From Motiliproteus sp. MSK22-1 (GTDB taxonomy: Bacteria; Pseudomonadota; Gammaproteobacteria; Pseudomonadales; Balneatricaceae): a stretch of DNA of 64,000 bases. A program made the position numbers and the translations under genes. The DNA lies in the NCBI RefSeq assembly GCF_001968815.1, contig NZ_MIEQ01000046.1, positions 62,001 through 126,000 on the forward strand, written 5' to 3'. Each line of letters starts with the position of its first letter. The stretch's first letter is position 1. Under the pieces are notes generated by a model. The model saw only the letters and a list, made by a program, of their open reading frames with translations. It had not been told where the DNA came from and did not search any database. Of this stretch, positions 45,670 to 54,354 are shown piece after piece.

Positions 45670-47946
45670 ATGAAAACCATTGTTGTTGCAGAGGATAGTC
45701 CGACACAGGCTCTTCGGCTCAAGCACTCGTTGGAACGTTTTGATTATAACTGCCTGGTTGCCCGCGATGGTATGCAGGCACTGGCGTTTGCCAAAGAGCA
45801 CAAACCTGCAGCAATTGTTACTGATGTGCTAATGCCCGGCCTGGATGGATTTCAGCTTTGTGCCGCAATCAAAAAAGACAGTACGCTGAAACATATTCCT
45901 GTTATTTTGTTAACTTCATTAACCGACTCTCGACATATTCTCCAGGGGTTGGAATCCCACGCCGATTTTTATTTCACAAAACCCTGCGACGCGACACGGT
46001 TGGCAGAAAAAATTGAGTATCTGTTAGAAATCGGTAGCAGTGAAACCGGCCAGCAGGAGCCAGAAAGTCTTTCCGTCACCATTTTCGGTGAAACCTATCA
46101 TGTTGCATCTGAGCCCCAGCAAATTCTTAACCTGTTCATCGCAACCTATGAAAACTTAATGCAGCAAAATGAGCAATTAAAGGGTACTGAACGAGAATTA
46201 AAGCAGGTGAACGGACAGCTTGCGGAAAACTTTGAAAAGCTTCTGGCTTCCGAAGATCGATTCAAAGTCCTGGTCGACACCATTCCCGATATTGTTTATT
46301 GGACAGATGCTGAAGGTATATTCATGTTTATCAACTCAGCAATCAATAACCTGGGATACGAGCCAGAAGAGCTGATTGGTAAACACTTCAGTGAAATTAT
46401 TCTGGAATCAGATGTTGATCGAGTTTCACGGGAAAAGGTATTGCCACAATACCTGGGGCGAAGTGTCGTCGGGGATGAGCCTCCAAAGTTGTTTGATGAG
46501 AGACGTACAGGAAGTCGAAAGACGGTGGGGCTGGAAGTGCGGCTGATATCGAAACCCGGCTCAGTCGCAAGTTTTGGGTTTAAGGAGGGTATTGCCGTTG
46601 TTGAAGTGAACAGTTCAGGTTTGTATCAGGATAAGCCGGGTAAAAAAAGCGATCTTTTCATAGGTACGGTGGGGGTTATCAGAGATATATCCGAACGCAA
46701 ACGCACGGAAAGGGAACTGATTGAAAGCAATACCCGATTTAGACGAGCAGTCATTGATGCGCCTTACCCGGTCATGATTCATGCAGAAGATGGGGCCGTT
46801 ATTCAGCTAAGTAAGGCCTGGGTAGAACTGAGCGGTTATACACCAGAAGAAACCCGATGTATCGATGAATGGATTACCCTGACAGAGAACCCCGACAGTA
46901 AAGATGCTGACGGAAAAGAGGTGTCCCGTACTAATATCAAATCCTACTACGAAGGTCTGTTTCAGCTAAAAACCCGGACTACCGGACATGAGTTTGTGAT
47001 TACCACCAAAAAGAGAGATAAACGGATATGGGATTTCAGCTCCGCTCCAATAGGCCAGTTACCCGATGGCAGGGCTATCGTTATATCTATGGCTGCTGAT
47101 ATAACTGACAGGAAGCAAGCGGAACTGGAAATCCTGCATGCCAAGAACGCAGCAGAAGCCAACAGTAAGGCAAAGAGCGATTTTCTTGCCAGCATGTCCC
47201 ATGAACTGAGGACACCATTAAATGCCATCATAGGGTTTTCCGAGCTATTGAAGGAATCTGCCGTTGGCGAGCTTAACCCGAAGCAGAAAGAGTATATTAC
47301 CGACATCTTTGACAGTGGCTATCACCTGTTGGAGCTTATCAATGATGTTCTTGATCTTGCCAAAGTGGAGGCAGGAAAGATGGAGCTGAGCGTTGCCCCC
47401 GTCATTATTGCAGACCTTGTAGAGCAGAGCCTGTTCATGATACGTGAAAAATGCGGTCAGCATGGCATCCAGCTACAGTTGGATATTGATAAAAATTGTC
47501 GCGACATCCAGCTAACGGTTGATCAGACCAAATTAAAACAAGTGCTGTTCAATTTGCTGTCAAATGCTACAAAATTCACTCCGGATGGGGGGAATATCCG
47601 TGTCTGCGCCTGCTTGCGTTCACCGGAAAACAGCTCCACAGAACATGATAAAGAAGAGTTTTTACTGGAAAACAGTGATGGCTATATCGAAATTCGTGTT
47701 GAAGACAGTGGTATCGGCATTGCCCCAGAGCACCAGGAGAAGTTGTTTGAGGAGTTTTATCAGGTGCAAGGCGGATTGAAGAACAAAACAGCAGGGACCG
47801 GCCTTGGCCTGCCGATTGCCCGACGCTTTATTCAGATGCATGGTGGCAGACTCCACGTGGAGAGTGAAGGGGAAGGAAAGGGCAGTCAGTTCTGCATCAG
47901 GTTACCGCTAGTCGTGAATAATTGTGAAGAGTGTATAGAAATTTGA
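45670..47946 (+). CDS. REC-PAS-PAS sensor histidine kinase
   Basis: 758 residues. Order: receiver (about 1-120; Asp52 in AIVTDVLMPGLDG), a short coiled coil (about 150-190), PAS 1 (about 195-340, FKVLVDTIPDIVYWTDAEG), PAS 2 (about 355-485, ending in AADITDRKQAELE), then HisKA with His511 (LASMSHELRTPLNAIIGF) and HATPase (N box NLLSNATKFTPDGGN, G1 VEDSGIGI, G2 GTGLGL). It is soluble. Because the receiver is N-terminal, the CheA protein could phosphorylate it and so drive the kinase. It starts 27 bases after cheB with AAAAGGAA ahead. Confidence 0.93.
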   Translation: MKTIVVAEDSPTQALRLKHSLERFDYNCLVARDGMQALAFAKEHKPAAIVTDVLMPGLDGFQLCAAIKKDSTLKHIPVILLTSLTDSRHILQGLESHADFYFTKPCDATRLAEKIEYLLEIGSSETGQQEPESLSVTIFGETYHVASEPQQILNLFIATYENLMQQNEQLKGTERELKQVNGQLAENFEKLLASEDRFKVLVDTIPDIVYWTDAEGIFMFINSAINNLGYEPEELIGKHFSEIILESDVDRVSREKVLPQYLGRSVVGDEPPKLFDERRTGSRKTVGLEVRLISKPGSVASFGFKEGIAVVEVNSSGLYQDKPGKKSDLFIGTVGVIRDISERKRTERELIESNTRFRRAVIDAPYPVMIHAEDGAVIQLSKAWVELSGYTPEETRCIDEWITLTENPDSKDADGKEVSRTNIKSYYEGLFQLKTRTTGHEFVITTKKRDKRIWDFSSAPIGQLPDGRAIVISMAADITDRKQAELEILHAKNAAEANSKAKSDFLASMSHELRTPLNAIIGFSELLKESAVGELNPKQKEYITDIFDSGYHLLELINDVLDLAKVEAGKMELSVAPVIIADLVEQSLFMIREKCGQHGIQLQLDIDKNCRDIQLTVDQTKLKQVLFNLLSNATKFTPDGGNIRVCACLRSPENSSTEHDKEEFLLENSDGYIEIRVEDSGIGIAPEHQEKLFEEFYQVQGGLKNKTAGTGLGLPIARRFIQMHGGRLHVESEGEGKGSQFCIRLPLVVNNCEECIEI

Positions 47947-48018
47947 AAAATTGATGCAGATGGCGCTCACCTGAATCATTTCGATTCAACACCTGCGGAT
48001 AGCATATTGGAGATCAAA

Positions 48019-48405
48019 ATGATGGGCCCCATTCTAATCATTGAAGACGAACCCCGAAATATGAAGTTAGTTCGAGACGCTCTGGTACTGACCGGTTATA
48101 AAACCGAAGAAGCTTATAACGGGGAAGAAGGGGTCAAGTTAGCTAAAGCTTGTAACCCTGTGTTGATTCTGATGGATTTACAAATGCCAGTAATGGATGG
48201 TCTGGAAGCCACGCAAAAGCTAAAGGCAGACCCGGCTACGCTGAACATCCCCATCATTGCCCTGACGGCGTTAGCAATGAAAGGTGATGAGGAGAGGGTT
48301 CGAGCAGCAGGATGTGACGGTTACCTCAGTAAACCAATCCGGCTCAGCGAGCTTAAAGAATTAGTCCGTCAGTTTCTCGATGGTCAACCAGCAATTTCTA
48401 ACTAG
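48019..48405 (+). CDS. Single-domain response regulator (DivK/CheY-like)
   Basis: From ATG 48019 (GGAG 7 bases ahead) it has 128 residues, all one receiver: ILIIEDEPRN at the start, phospho-Asp53 in LILMDLQMPVMDG, Thr in IIALTALAM and Lys in LSKPI. It has no output domain. The sequence is close to DivK-type receivers that dock to histidine kinases. It is likely the phosphoacceptor of the preceding kinase. Its stop overlaps the convergent REC-kinase stop by 4 bases (CTAG). Confidence 0.92.
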   Translation: MMGPILIIEDEPRNMKLVRDALVLTGYKTEEAYNGEEGVKLAKACNPVLILMDLQMPVMDGLEATQKLKADPATLNIPIIALTALAMKGDEERVRAAGCDGYLSKPIRLSELKELVRQFLDGQPAISN

Positions 48406-49724
48406 CCCTGCACTGATTCCTGGTCCTGCACAGGCACTGAATTCAAAACCGGTTCAGCGTTCGGGACTGGTTCAGATCTTGAGACGGGCAGTGTGACGCG
48501 CAGCCTTGTTCCACGGCCCAATTCACTGTCAATGTCGACCTGACCTCCATGCTTTTCGATAACCCCAAGAGAAATGGAAAGCCCTAACCCAGTTCCTTTG
48601 CCTGGTGGTTTGGTCGTAAAAAATGGCTCGAACACTTTTTTCTGCACGGAGGGAGGCATACCTTGTCCATTATCCTCTACCTCCACCCAGACATGATCAT
48701 CACCATCCATCCCCGTACGGATATGAATAACGCCCATCCCCTCAATCGCATGAGCCGCATTCACCAGAAAATTCATCCATATCTGATTTAACTGGGAGGG
48801 AAGACATAATATTTCGGGCAGCTCGCCATAACTCTTATTCACATCGGCTTTGTATTTAACTTCGTTCCATACCACGTTGATGGTGCTATTCAGTCCATCA
48901 TGCAAGTTGCTCCACTGCCAGTCACCCTTGTCCGGATGGGCAAAATACTTAAGGTCATGGACAATACTCTTCACCCGCTCGACGCCTTGTTTACTCTCAT
49001 CCAACAGGTGCTGAACATCTTCCCTGAGATATTCGATATCAACTTCTTCCTTTAGCCGGGATATCAGCTGAGTACCGGCATCATCTTCCGGTAACAGCTT
49101 TTCCACTGACTCGTATGCCTCTAATAATCTAAGCAAGTCCTTGGCATATTCATCCATAGAATTAATGTTGGAACTGATATATCCCACAGGATTATTGATT
49201 TCATGGGCAACACCAGCAGCAAGTTGTCCTATTGCAGCCATTTTTTCTGAATGCAGTAGCTGTTGACGGGCATCGGCCAGTTCTTCAGCTGTTTCTATCG
49301 CCTCTTTTTCAAGAACATTACTACGAGCGGTTGATTGATCAATCAACTCTTTAAGACGAAGTAAATTTCGAACCCGGATAGACAACTCTGTTCGATCTAC
49401 CGGCTTGTTAAGAAAGTCCTCAGCTCCGGCACCAAGCCCCTTTAATCGGGAATCCTGGTCCTTCATTCCGGTGACAAGAATGACTGGCACGTTACAGGTG
49501 TTTTTATCGGCTTTAAGACGGCGGGTCAATTCAATTCCGTCCATTCCCGGCATCATCATGTCAACCAGCAATAAATCAGCTTTATACTCCTCCATTTTTG
49601 TAAGTGCTTCCAGGCCATCACTCGCGCATTGATAATCGTATCCTTCACGGGTAACAATTTCGGCCATTAACTTACAATTAAGGCGCTCATCATCAACAAT
49701 GAGAACCTTTTTGGGCTGTTTCAT
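48402..49724 (-). CDS. REC-histidine kinase (response regulator fused to soluble kinase)
   Basis: 440 residues: receiver (about 1-120; Asp55 in LLLVDMMMPGMDG; Lys in LNKPVD), a coiled coil (about 120-165), a HisKA-like domain with His174 (LAAGVAHEINNPVGYISS), and HATPase (NAAHAIEGMG, EDNGQGMP, GTGLGLSIS). The last 28 residues are a Pro/Val/Glu-rich tail with repeated 'EPV' units. It is convergent with the receiver gene and could act as a phosphatase or parallel kinase for it. Confidence 0.92.
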   Translation of the reverse strand: MKQPKKVLIVDDERLNCKLMAEIVTREGYDYQCASDGLEALTKMEEYKADLLLVDMMMPGMDGIELTRRLKADKNTCNVPVILVTGMKDQDSRLKGLGAGAEDFLNKPVDRTELSIRVRNLLRLKELIDQSTARSNVLEKEAIETAEELADARQQLLHSEKMAAIGQLAAGVAHEINNPVGYISSNINSMDEYAKDLLRLLEAYESVEKLLPEDDAGTQLISRLKEEVDIEYLREDVQHLLDESKQGVERVKSIVHDLKYFAHPDKGDWQWSNLHDGLNSTINVVWNEVKYKADVNKSYGELPEILCLPSQLNQIWMNFLVNAAHAIEGMGVIHIRTGMDGDDHVWVEVEDNGQGMPPSVQKKVFEPFFTTKPPGKGTGLGLSISLGVIEKHGGQVDIDSELGRGTRLRVTLPVSRSEPVPNAEPVLNSVPVQDQESVQG

Positions 49725-49827
49725 AGTCAGTCCTTTTAACGAGTGTCCATTCTATGGCTTAGCCATGAAGCTCCATTTAATGATTAGATCCTAATGATTA
49801 CAGCCCAGCTATCATATCTGTCAGCCA

Positions 49828-49855
49828 ATCAATCCAGTACCATCAATCCAGTACT
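49828..49855. repeat. Tandem 14-base direct repeat
   Basis: Two adjacent copies of ATCAATCCAGTAC(C/T) lie about 100 bases upstream of the REC-kinase start, in the 300-base region between it and tusE. They could be a regulator binding site; no known motif is recognised. Confidence 0.5.
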
Positions 49856-50018
49856 ATTAATTCAACATTGGCTTCTTAAATAGAGGCGCTTTACTCCTCG
49901 TCAAATTTTTAATCTCAGTGGTTAGATGCTTGTAACTTAAGTGAGAATTGAAGATTGAGCCCTCCTGAGAAAGAGTATAGTCACTGTTTCAGGGTTTAGG
50001 GGCAGGAATAAATGTTTT

Positions 50019-50043
50019 AAGCCTACAAACAGTTTGTAGGCTT
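50019..50043. terminator. Hairpin overlapping the last codons of tusE
   Basis: A perfect 11-bp stem, AAGCCTACAAA/TTTGTAGGCTT, with a 3-base loop. It includes the tusE codons for the conserved C-terminal PTNCL and the stop. No long T-run follows on either strand, so termination is plausible but not proven. Confidence 0.45.
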
Positions 50044-50376
50044 TGGCAGGCCAGCAATTTTACTCGCTAATTTGGCAGGGCTTCCCGGGAATAGTTTCAT
50101 CAGATAAATACTGGAACCTTTTTCACTTCCAAGGCTGTTTTTAACCTGTTTTACCAGAATTCGCATGGCCGGAGAGACTTTATACTCCTGATAAAAATCT
50201 CTAAGTAAGCGTACAATTTCCCAGTGCTCGGAAGTGAGTTGCAAACCTTCGCTTTCGGCAATAACTTCCGCTACCTGCTCGGACCAGTCATCCAGGTTTC
50301 GCAGATAACCTTCCACGTCAACGGAGATTCCATGCTTCGATTGACTCTGGCTATCAGTCAATATCCGTTTTGACAT
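50023..50376 (-). CDS. tusE: Sulfurtransferase TusE (DsrC-like)
   Basis: 117 residues with the DsrC/TusE pattern: DVEGYLRNLDDWSEQVAEVI, LTSEHWEIVRLLRDFYQEY, and the C-terminal arm KPTNCL with the conserved penultimate Cys. TusE takes persulfide sulfur from TusD and passes it to MnmA for 2-thiouridine in tRNA. It is last in tusD-tusC-tusB-tusE, only 3 bases after tusB. Confidence 0.95.
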   Translation of the reverse strand: MSKRILTDSQSQSKHGISVDVEGYLRNLDDWSEQVAEVIAESEGLQLTSEHWEIVRLLRDFYQEYKVSPAMRILVKQVKNSLGSEKGSSIYLMKLFPGSPAKLASKIAGLPKPTNCL

Positions 50377-50379
50377 GAC

Positions 50380-50676
50380 TTAATACCAGCTCTGAGACGC
50401 GTTATGGCTAACAACCAGATCCACAAACTCTTGGTCATCGATCACTCGGACATCTTCCGATAAACGCCCCATAAGCCCTCTTGCTTCGACATCTGCTTTC
50501 AGCGCATAGACTGTAATACCTGAAGGCAGCGGCTTAAGTTTTAAGCCTTGATGCTTATCTGCTCCGTAGACACCATCTTCTATCAATAACAATCCATCAT
50601 TATCTCCAATGGCACGAAGACAATTATTAAGACAACTGCTGGTCAGTGGCGACTTATTTACAGTGTGGAGAATCAT
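50380..50676 (-). CDS. tusB: Sulfur relay protein TusB (DsrH-like)
   Basis: 98 residues, MILHTVNKSPLTSSCLNNCL then LLLIEDGVYGA, typical of the DsrH/TusB fold. TusB has no catalytic Cys of its own but is needed for the TusBCD heterohexamer. It starts 2 bases after tusC, showing tight coupling. Confidence 0.93.
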   Translation of the reverse strand: MILHTVNKSPLTSSCLNNCLRAIGDNDGLLLIEDGVYGADKHQGLKLKPLPSGITVYALKADVEARGLMGRLSEDVRVIDDQEFVDLVVSHNASQSWY

Positions 50677-50678
50677 GT

Positions 50679-51047
50679 CTAAAAACTCAAAATACGACTA
50701 TGGTTTTGAAACAGGGATCTTAGCGTGTCAGTTTCGACCGGTTGAACAGACAGAATCAACTGCTCTGCATCAATACCTCGGTCAACCAGAGCCTTTCGGT
50801 CAACGTAAATATGCTCAACGTCATACATAGGAAGCACCGGCAAGGTAGTGGCCAGACATTTTACCTCAATGCCTTCAGTTTTTTGTTCCGGCAACAGTTG
50901 AAATACAGCATCATCCATAAACAAGACAGAGACAGGCACTTCAAATGCTGCCGCGGTAAGAACTGCATCAAGAGCTTCTTTTGCGGTCGTACCACCGTAG
51001 GGAGGCTTTGTAAGCACAGCCAGGATAGATTGCTTCTTGTCAGTCAT
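50679..51047 (-). CDS. tusC: Sulfur relay protein TusC (DsrF-like)
   Basis: 122 residues of the DsrE-like fold: VLTKPPYGGTTAKEALDAVL, then PVSVLFMDDAVFQLLPEQ. This is the structural TusC subunit of TusBCD. It lies between tusD (62 bases upstream) and tusB. Confidence 0.93.
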   Translation of the reverse strand: MTDKKQSILAVLTKPPYGGTTAKEALDAVLTAAAFEVPVSVLFMDDAVFQLLPEQKTEGIEVKCLATTLPVLPMYDVEHIYVDRKALVDRGIDAEQLILSVQPVETDTLRSLFQNHSRILSF

Positions 51048-51109
51048 TCAATTTCCCTTTTCGAGGGCGTTTAAGTATTTACTCTTAGATCTTAACAGGC
51101 TCTGGGTTG

Positions 51110-51517
51110 TTAATAGCCAAAGGTCACTATTCGATCAGAACTCTGTGTTGCGTCGATCATCTGTCCAAGGCCAGAAAGAGTAAAGCCTTCAGCAAGATTG
51201 CTCGCATCTTTTTCAAAACGCTTAGCTTCATCACTATTAATTATCCCGCGTTTTAAGGCCGCTGCAATGCAGATGACCATGTCCAGTTGATACTGCTCAC
51301 CCAATTGCTGCCATTTTAGCTGCAGGTCAACTTCATCCTGGGGGACTGCTACCAGTCTGCTGCCTATCTGAACAGCGTCTCCATAGAAAAACACCCGGTG
51401 AATTCGATGACCTTTTTCGATGGCTGTCTTGGTAAATCGATAAGCTGTTGACACCGACTGACTGCTATAAGGTGCCCCGTAAACCAGTATTGAGAAGCTA
51501 ATAGGTGTTGGACTCAT
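51110..51517 (-). CDS. tusD: Sulfurtransferase TusD (DsrE-like)
   Basis: 135 residues: FSILVYGAPYSSQSVSTAYR, VFFYGDAVQIGSRL, and the active-site Cys in DMVICIAAALKRGI (near residue 76), which receives persulfide from TusA. It is the first gene of the tus operon and is separated from the yccA-type gene by a terminator. Confidence 0.94.
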   Translation of the reverse strand: MSPTPISFSILVYGAPYSSQSVSTAYRFTKTAIEKGHRIHRVFFYGDAVQIGSRLVAVPQDEVDLQLKWQQLGEQYQLDMVICIAAALKRGIINSDEAKRFEKDASNLAEGFTLSGLGQMIDATQSSDRIVTFGY

Positions 51518-51547
51518 TCGACATGCTACCTGCTTTTCGCTAAGAAC

Positions 51548-51592
51548 AAAAAAAGCCCCCGCGATTCAAAGAAGGCGAGGGCTTGTTACTGT
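51548..51592 (-). terminator. Intrinsic terminator of the YccA-type gene
   Basis: On the minus strand the arms AAGCCCTCGC and GCGGGGGCTT enclose a short loop and are followed by TTTTTTTG. It lies just after the stop of the 51603-52283 gene and before tusD. Confidence 0.8.
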
Positions 51593-51602
51593 CTGCCTGA
51601 TA

Positions 51603-52283
51603 TTAGTCGTCGCTGAGTACGCCAATGAGCGCCAGCAGATGTACGAACAGGTTATAGATGTTCAGGTACAAGCTAACGGTAGCCATTACATAGTTAGTGT
51701 AAGTACCGTTAACAATGTTGCTGGTATCATAGAGAATCATACCTGCCATCAGCAAAACGACCACAGCTGAGATAGCCGTGGAAAAGCCCGAAATCTGAAC
51801 GCCAAACATCGGAAGCACAAAGCTCGCTACAATCGCGATCAGAACCACGATCATTCCGGCGGCAAGAAAACCTCCCATAAAGCTGAAGTCTTTACGACTG
51901 GTCAGCACATAGGCGCTCAAGCCGAAGAACGTCAGAGCGGTCATGCCCATAGCGGTCATAATAATTTCACCACCATTGGCCATTGCCAGGTAGTGATTGA
52001 GAATAGGTCCTAGTCCAAACCCCATCAAACCTGTAAACAAAAAGGTCAGTGGCAGTGCCCAGACACTATTCTGCATACGGTTAAGAACAAAAATCATCAC
52101 GAAACTGCCAATAACACTACCGAAATAAACCATGACAGGCGGATTTATAACGATAGAAATGGCAGCAGTAATGGCGCTGAATACCAATGTCATGGCCAGC
52201 AACATATAGGTGTTGCGAATCATTTTATTGGTTTCTATCAGTGTGCGGCCCTGATGAGCAGCTGCAACTTGACTAGTTCTCAT
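51603..52283 (-). CDS. Bax inhibitor-1/YccA family membrane protein (copy 1)
   Basis: 226 residues with seven predicted membrane helices and the BI-1/YccA motifs LLAMTLVFSAITAAISI, GLGPILNHYLAMANG and RKDFSFMGGFLAAGM. It ends with aspartates (GVLSDD), part of the di-aspartyl pH sensor seen in bacterial BI-1 structures. YccA of E. coli inhibits the FtsH protease. Location beside tus genes matches yccA in relatives. AAGGTGA lies ahead of the ATG. A paralogue is at 62241. Confidence 0.92.
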   Translation of the reverse strand: MRTSQVAAAHQGRTLIETNKMIRNTYMLLAMTLVFSAITAAISIVINPPVMVYFGSVIGSFVMIFVLNRMQNSVWALPLTFLFTGLMGFGLGPILNHYLAMANGGEIIMTAMGMTALTFFGLSAYVLTSRKDFSFMGGFLAAGMIVVLIAIVASFVLPMFGVQISGFSTAISAVVVLLMAGMILYDTSNIVNGTYTNYVMATVSLYLNIYNLFVHLLALIGVLSDD

Positions 52284-52613
52284 AAATCACCTTATTCGTT
52301 ATAAAATACATATGTCTCTTTAAGTGCTACGGCCTTAATAGACCACCAAAGATCAGAATAGTTGCTTTTATAGCAGTCTTACCTGTTTGGTTCCACCCTT
52401 GAGTAAGCAAAAGGGTGATTGACTTGTTAAATCCCTCCCTTAAGATTAGCCCGTTTGTTAACAACAATGGGGGGTTTTGGTTACTTTTCAAGGTTTACAT
52501 CAGTCAGGGTTTACGCCTGTTTTCCCTCACTGTGACTCTTTTTCTAACCTGGCCTTGGGCCAAGGATTCAAAATCACCGTACTTGTCGATACAACCCTCA
52601 GAGTTTTTGCCTA
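52284..52613. other. Divergent intergenic region between yccA-type and truC genes
   Basis: About 330 bases. One 7-bp hairpin, CACCCTT/AAGGGTG with a 10-base loop, lies at 52394-52417 and has no T-run. Apart from presumed promoters I see nothing else. Confidence 0.4.
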
Positions 52614-53354
52614 ATGAGTGAGCTCCAAATCCTCTATCGTGATGATGATTATATTGTTATAAACAAACCCAGCGGACTGTTGGTACATCGTAGTGAAATT
52701 GATAAAAGGGAAACTCGTTTCGCGTTGCAGATGTTACGTGATCAGATTGGTCAGCGGGTTTATCCCGTTCATCGCCTGGATAAGCCAACCTCTGGAGTGC
52801 TGGTCTTTGCCCTCCACTCCGGTGCCGCCAGCAAATTGCAACAGGCTTTCAGCGAACGACAGGTAAACAAAGAGTATATGGCTGTGGTGCGTGGCTACGC
52901 CCCTGAGTCCGGAATTATCGATTACGCATTAAGTGATAAAAGGGAGAAGGAAGAGAAACGCCATGCCGACGACCTGCGAGAACCTCAACCGGCTCTTTCA
53001 GAATATCAACGCATAGCAACCATTGAGCTTCCCTTCTCAACAGGTCGTTTTAGCACCAGTCGTTACTCATTGGTCAGGGTTGTTCCCGAAACCGGTCGAA
53101 AACACCAGATACGCCGGCATCTGCACCACATCGCTCATCCGATAATAGGTGACACCCGGTACGGAGAAGGGCGCCACAACAGGCTTTTCAGAGAACAGTT
53201 CCAAAGTTATAGATTACTACTCTGGTCAAGAAGTGTTTCTTTTTCACACCCCTTCACCGGCGAAGAAATCCAGGTGTCTACCGGTGTTCCTGAAGATATA
53301 ATGCCATTGTTTGATAGATTTGGCTGGCCCGATCCCCAAAACGGTCAGTGTTAG
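52614..53354 (+). CDS. truC: tRNA pseudouridine synthase C
   Basis: A 246-residue member of the RluA family with the catalytic Asp in PVHRLDKPTSGVLVFA, and ETGRKHQIRRHLHHIAHPII. There is no S4 domain, and the sequence begins ILYRDDDYIVINKPSGLLVH, matching TruC, which modifies U65 in tRNA. A weak ribosome site precedes the ATG. Confidence 0.88.
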   Translation: MSELQILYRDDDYIVINKPSGLLVHRSEIDKRETRFALQMLRDQIGQRVYPVHRLDKPTSGVLVFALHSGAASKLQQAFSERQVNKEYMAVVRGYAPESGIIDYALSDKREKEEKRHADDLREPQPALSEYQRIATIELPFSTGRFSTSRYSLVRVVPETGRKHQIRRHLHHIAHPIIGDTRYGEGRHNRLFREQFQSYRLLLWSRSVSFSHPFTGEEIQVSTGVPEDIMPLFDRFGWPDPQNGQC

Positions 53355-53424
53355 CTTTTTTTCAAAAACGCCAGATTTTTAGCCGCAAGCTGTTTTAAAC
53401 ACCAAACAATATATGGATAGATAG

Positions 53425-54213
53425 ATGACCAGCACTAATCAAACTTCTGATACACCAGGATCGGCAATTGTCGAGAGAATGAATTCCAAATCCCAGAATC
53501 AGATCATCGGCATAATTGGAGCCATGGAGGAAGAAGTTACCTACCTCAGGGATCAGTTGGTCGGCAGGCAGGACCTGAATGTAGCAGGATACGAATTTCA
53601 TAGCGGCCAACTATCCGGCCAGCAAGTCGTTCTGCTGAAATCAGGCATTGGCAAAGTCAATGCCGCTATAGGTACGACTATTCTGCTTGAGCGATTCCAG
53701 CCTCTTTGCATTATCAATACCGGTTCCGCGGGTGGTTTTGCCCAGGATCTGGACATTGGTGACGTGGTTATTTCTTCAGAAGTTCGTCAGCACGACTTTG
53801 ATCTTACCGTATTTGGCTACGAACACGGTCAGGTACCTCAGATGCCCGCAGCATTTACACCAGACCCCAAGTTGGTAGAAATCGCCCAGGAAAGTATCCG
53901 AAAGGTACAGGATGTAAAAACAGTACTGGGCCTGATTGCTACTGGCGATGCTTTCATGAATGATCCAGAGAAGGTTGCCGAGGCCAGGGCAAAATTCCCC
54001 GATATGCTAGCGGCTGAGATGGAAGCCGGTGCTATTGGCCAGACCTGTTTTCGATATCAGGTCCCCTTTATTATCTTCCGCGCATTGTCGGATATAGCCG
54101 GTAAGGAATCTTCTGTTTCGTTTAAAGAATTTCTGGAGCAGGCTGGGATACATTCCGCCCATATGGTGATTGAGATGGTCCGAGAATTGGGTGAGCTGAA
54201 AAAACATTGCTGA
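53425..54213 (+). CDS. mtnN: 5'-methylthioadenosine/S-adenosylhomocysteine nucleosidase
   Basis: Cleaves MTA and SAH in the methyl cycle. Family part of about 235 residues: IGIIGAMEEEVTYLRDQL, NTGSAGGFAQDLDIGDVVIS, MLAAEMEAGAIGQ and the catalytic Asp in FRALSDIAG. The first ATG (53425) gives 262 residues; the ATG at 53479 gives 244 and starts closer to the usual N-terminus. Neither has a strong ribosome site. Confidence 0.92.
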   Translation: MTSTNQTSDTPGSAIVERMNSKSQNQIIGIIGAMEEEVTYLRDQLVGRQDLNVAGYEFHSGQLSGQQVVLLKSGIGKVNAAIGTTILLERFQPLCIINTGSAGGFAQDLDIGDVVISSEVRQHDFDLTVFGYEHGQVPQMPAAFTPDPKLVEIAQESIRKVQDVKTVLGLIATGDAFMNDPEKVAEARAKFPDMLAAEMEAGAIGQTCFRYQVPFIIFRALSDIAGKESSVSFKEFLEQAGIHSAHMVIEMVRELGELKKHC

Positions 54214-54354
54214 AATGAGTGCGGAAAAGTTACTTTAAATCGCAATATATTGGTTTAACAATACTCTGCAATCTATTGAAAATAAACATTAAGATTATGG
54301 TTTGACACTATTCCTTTAGCCGACTGCTAATTAAAATTTGAGGATACTAACGGT

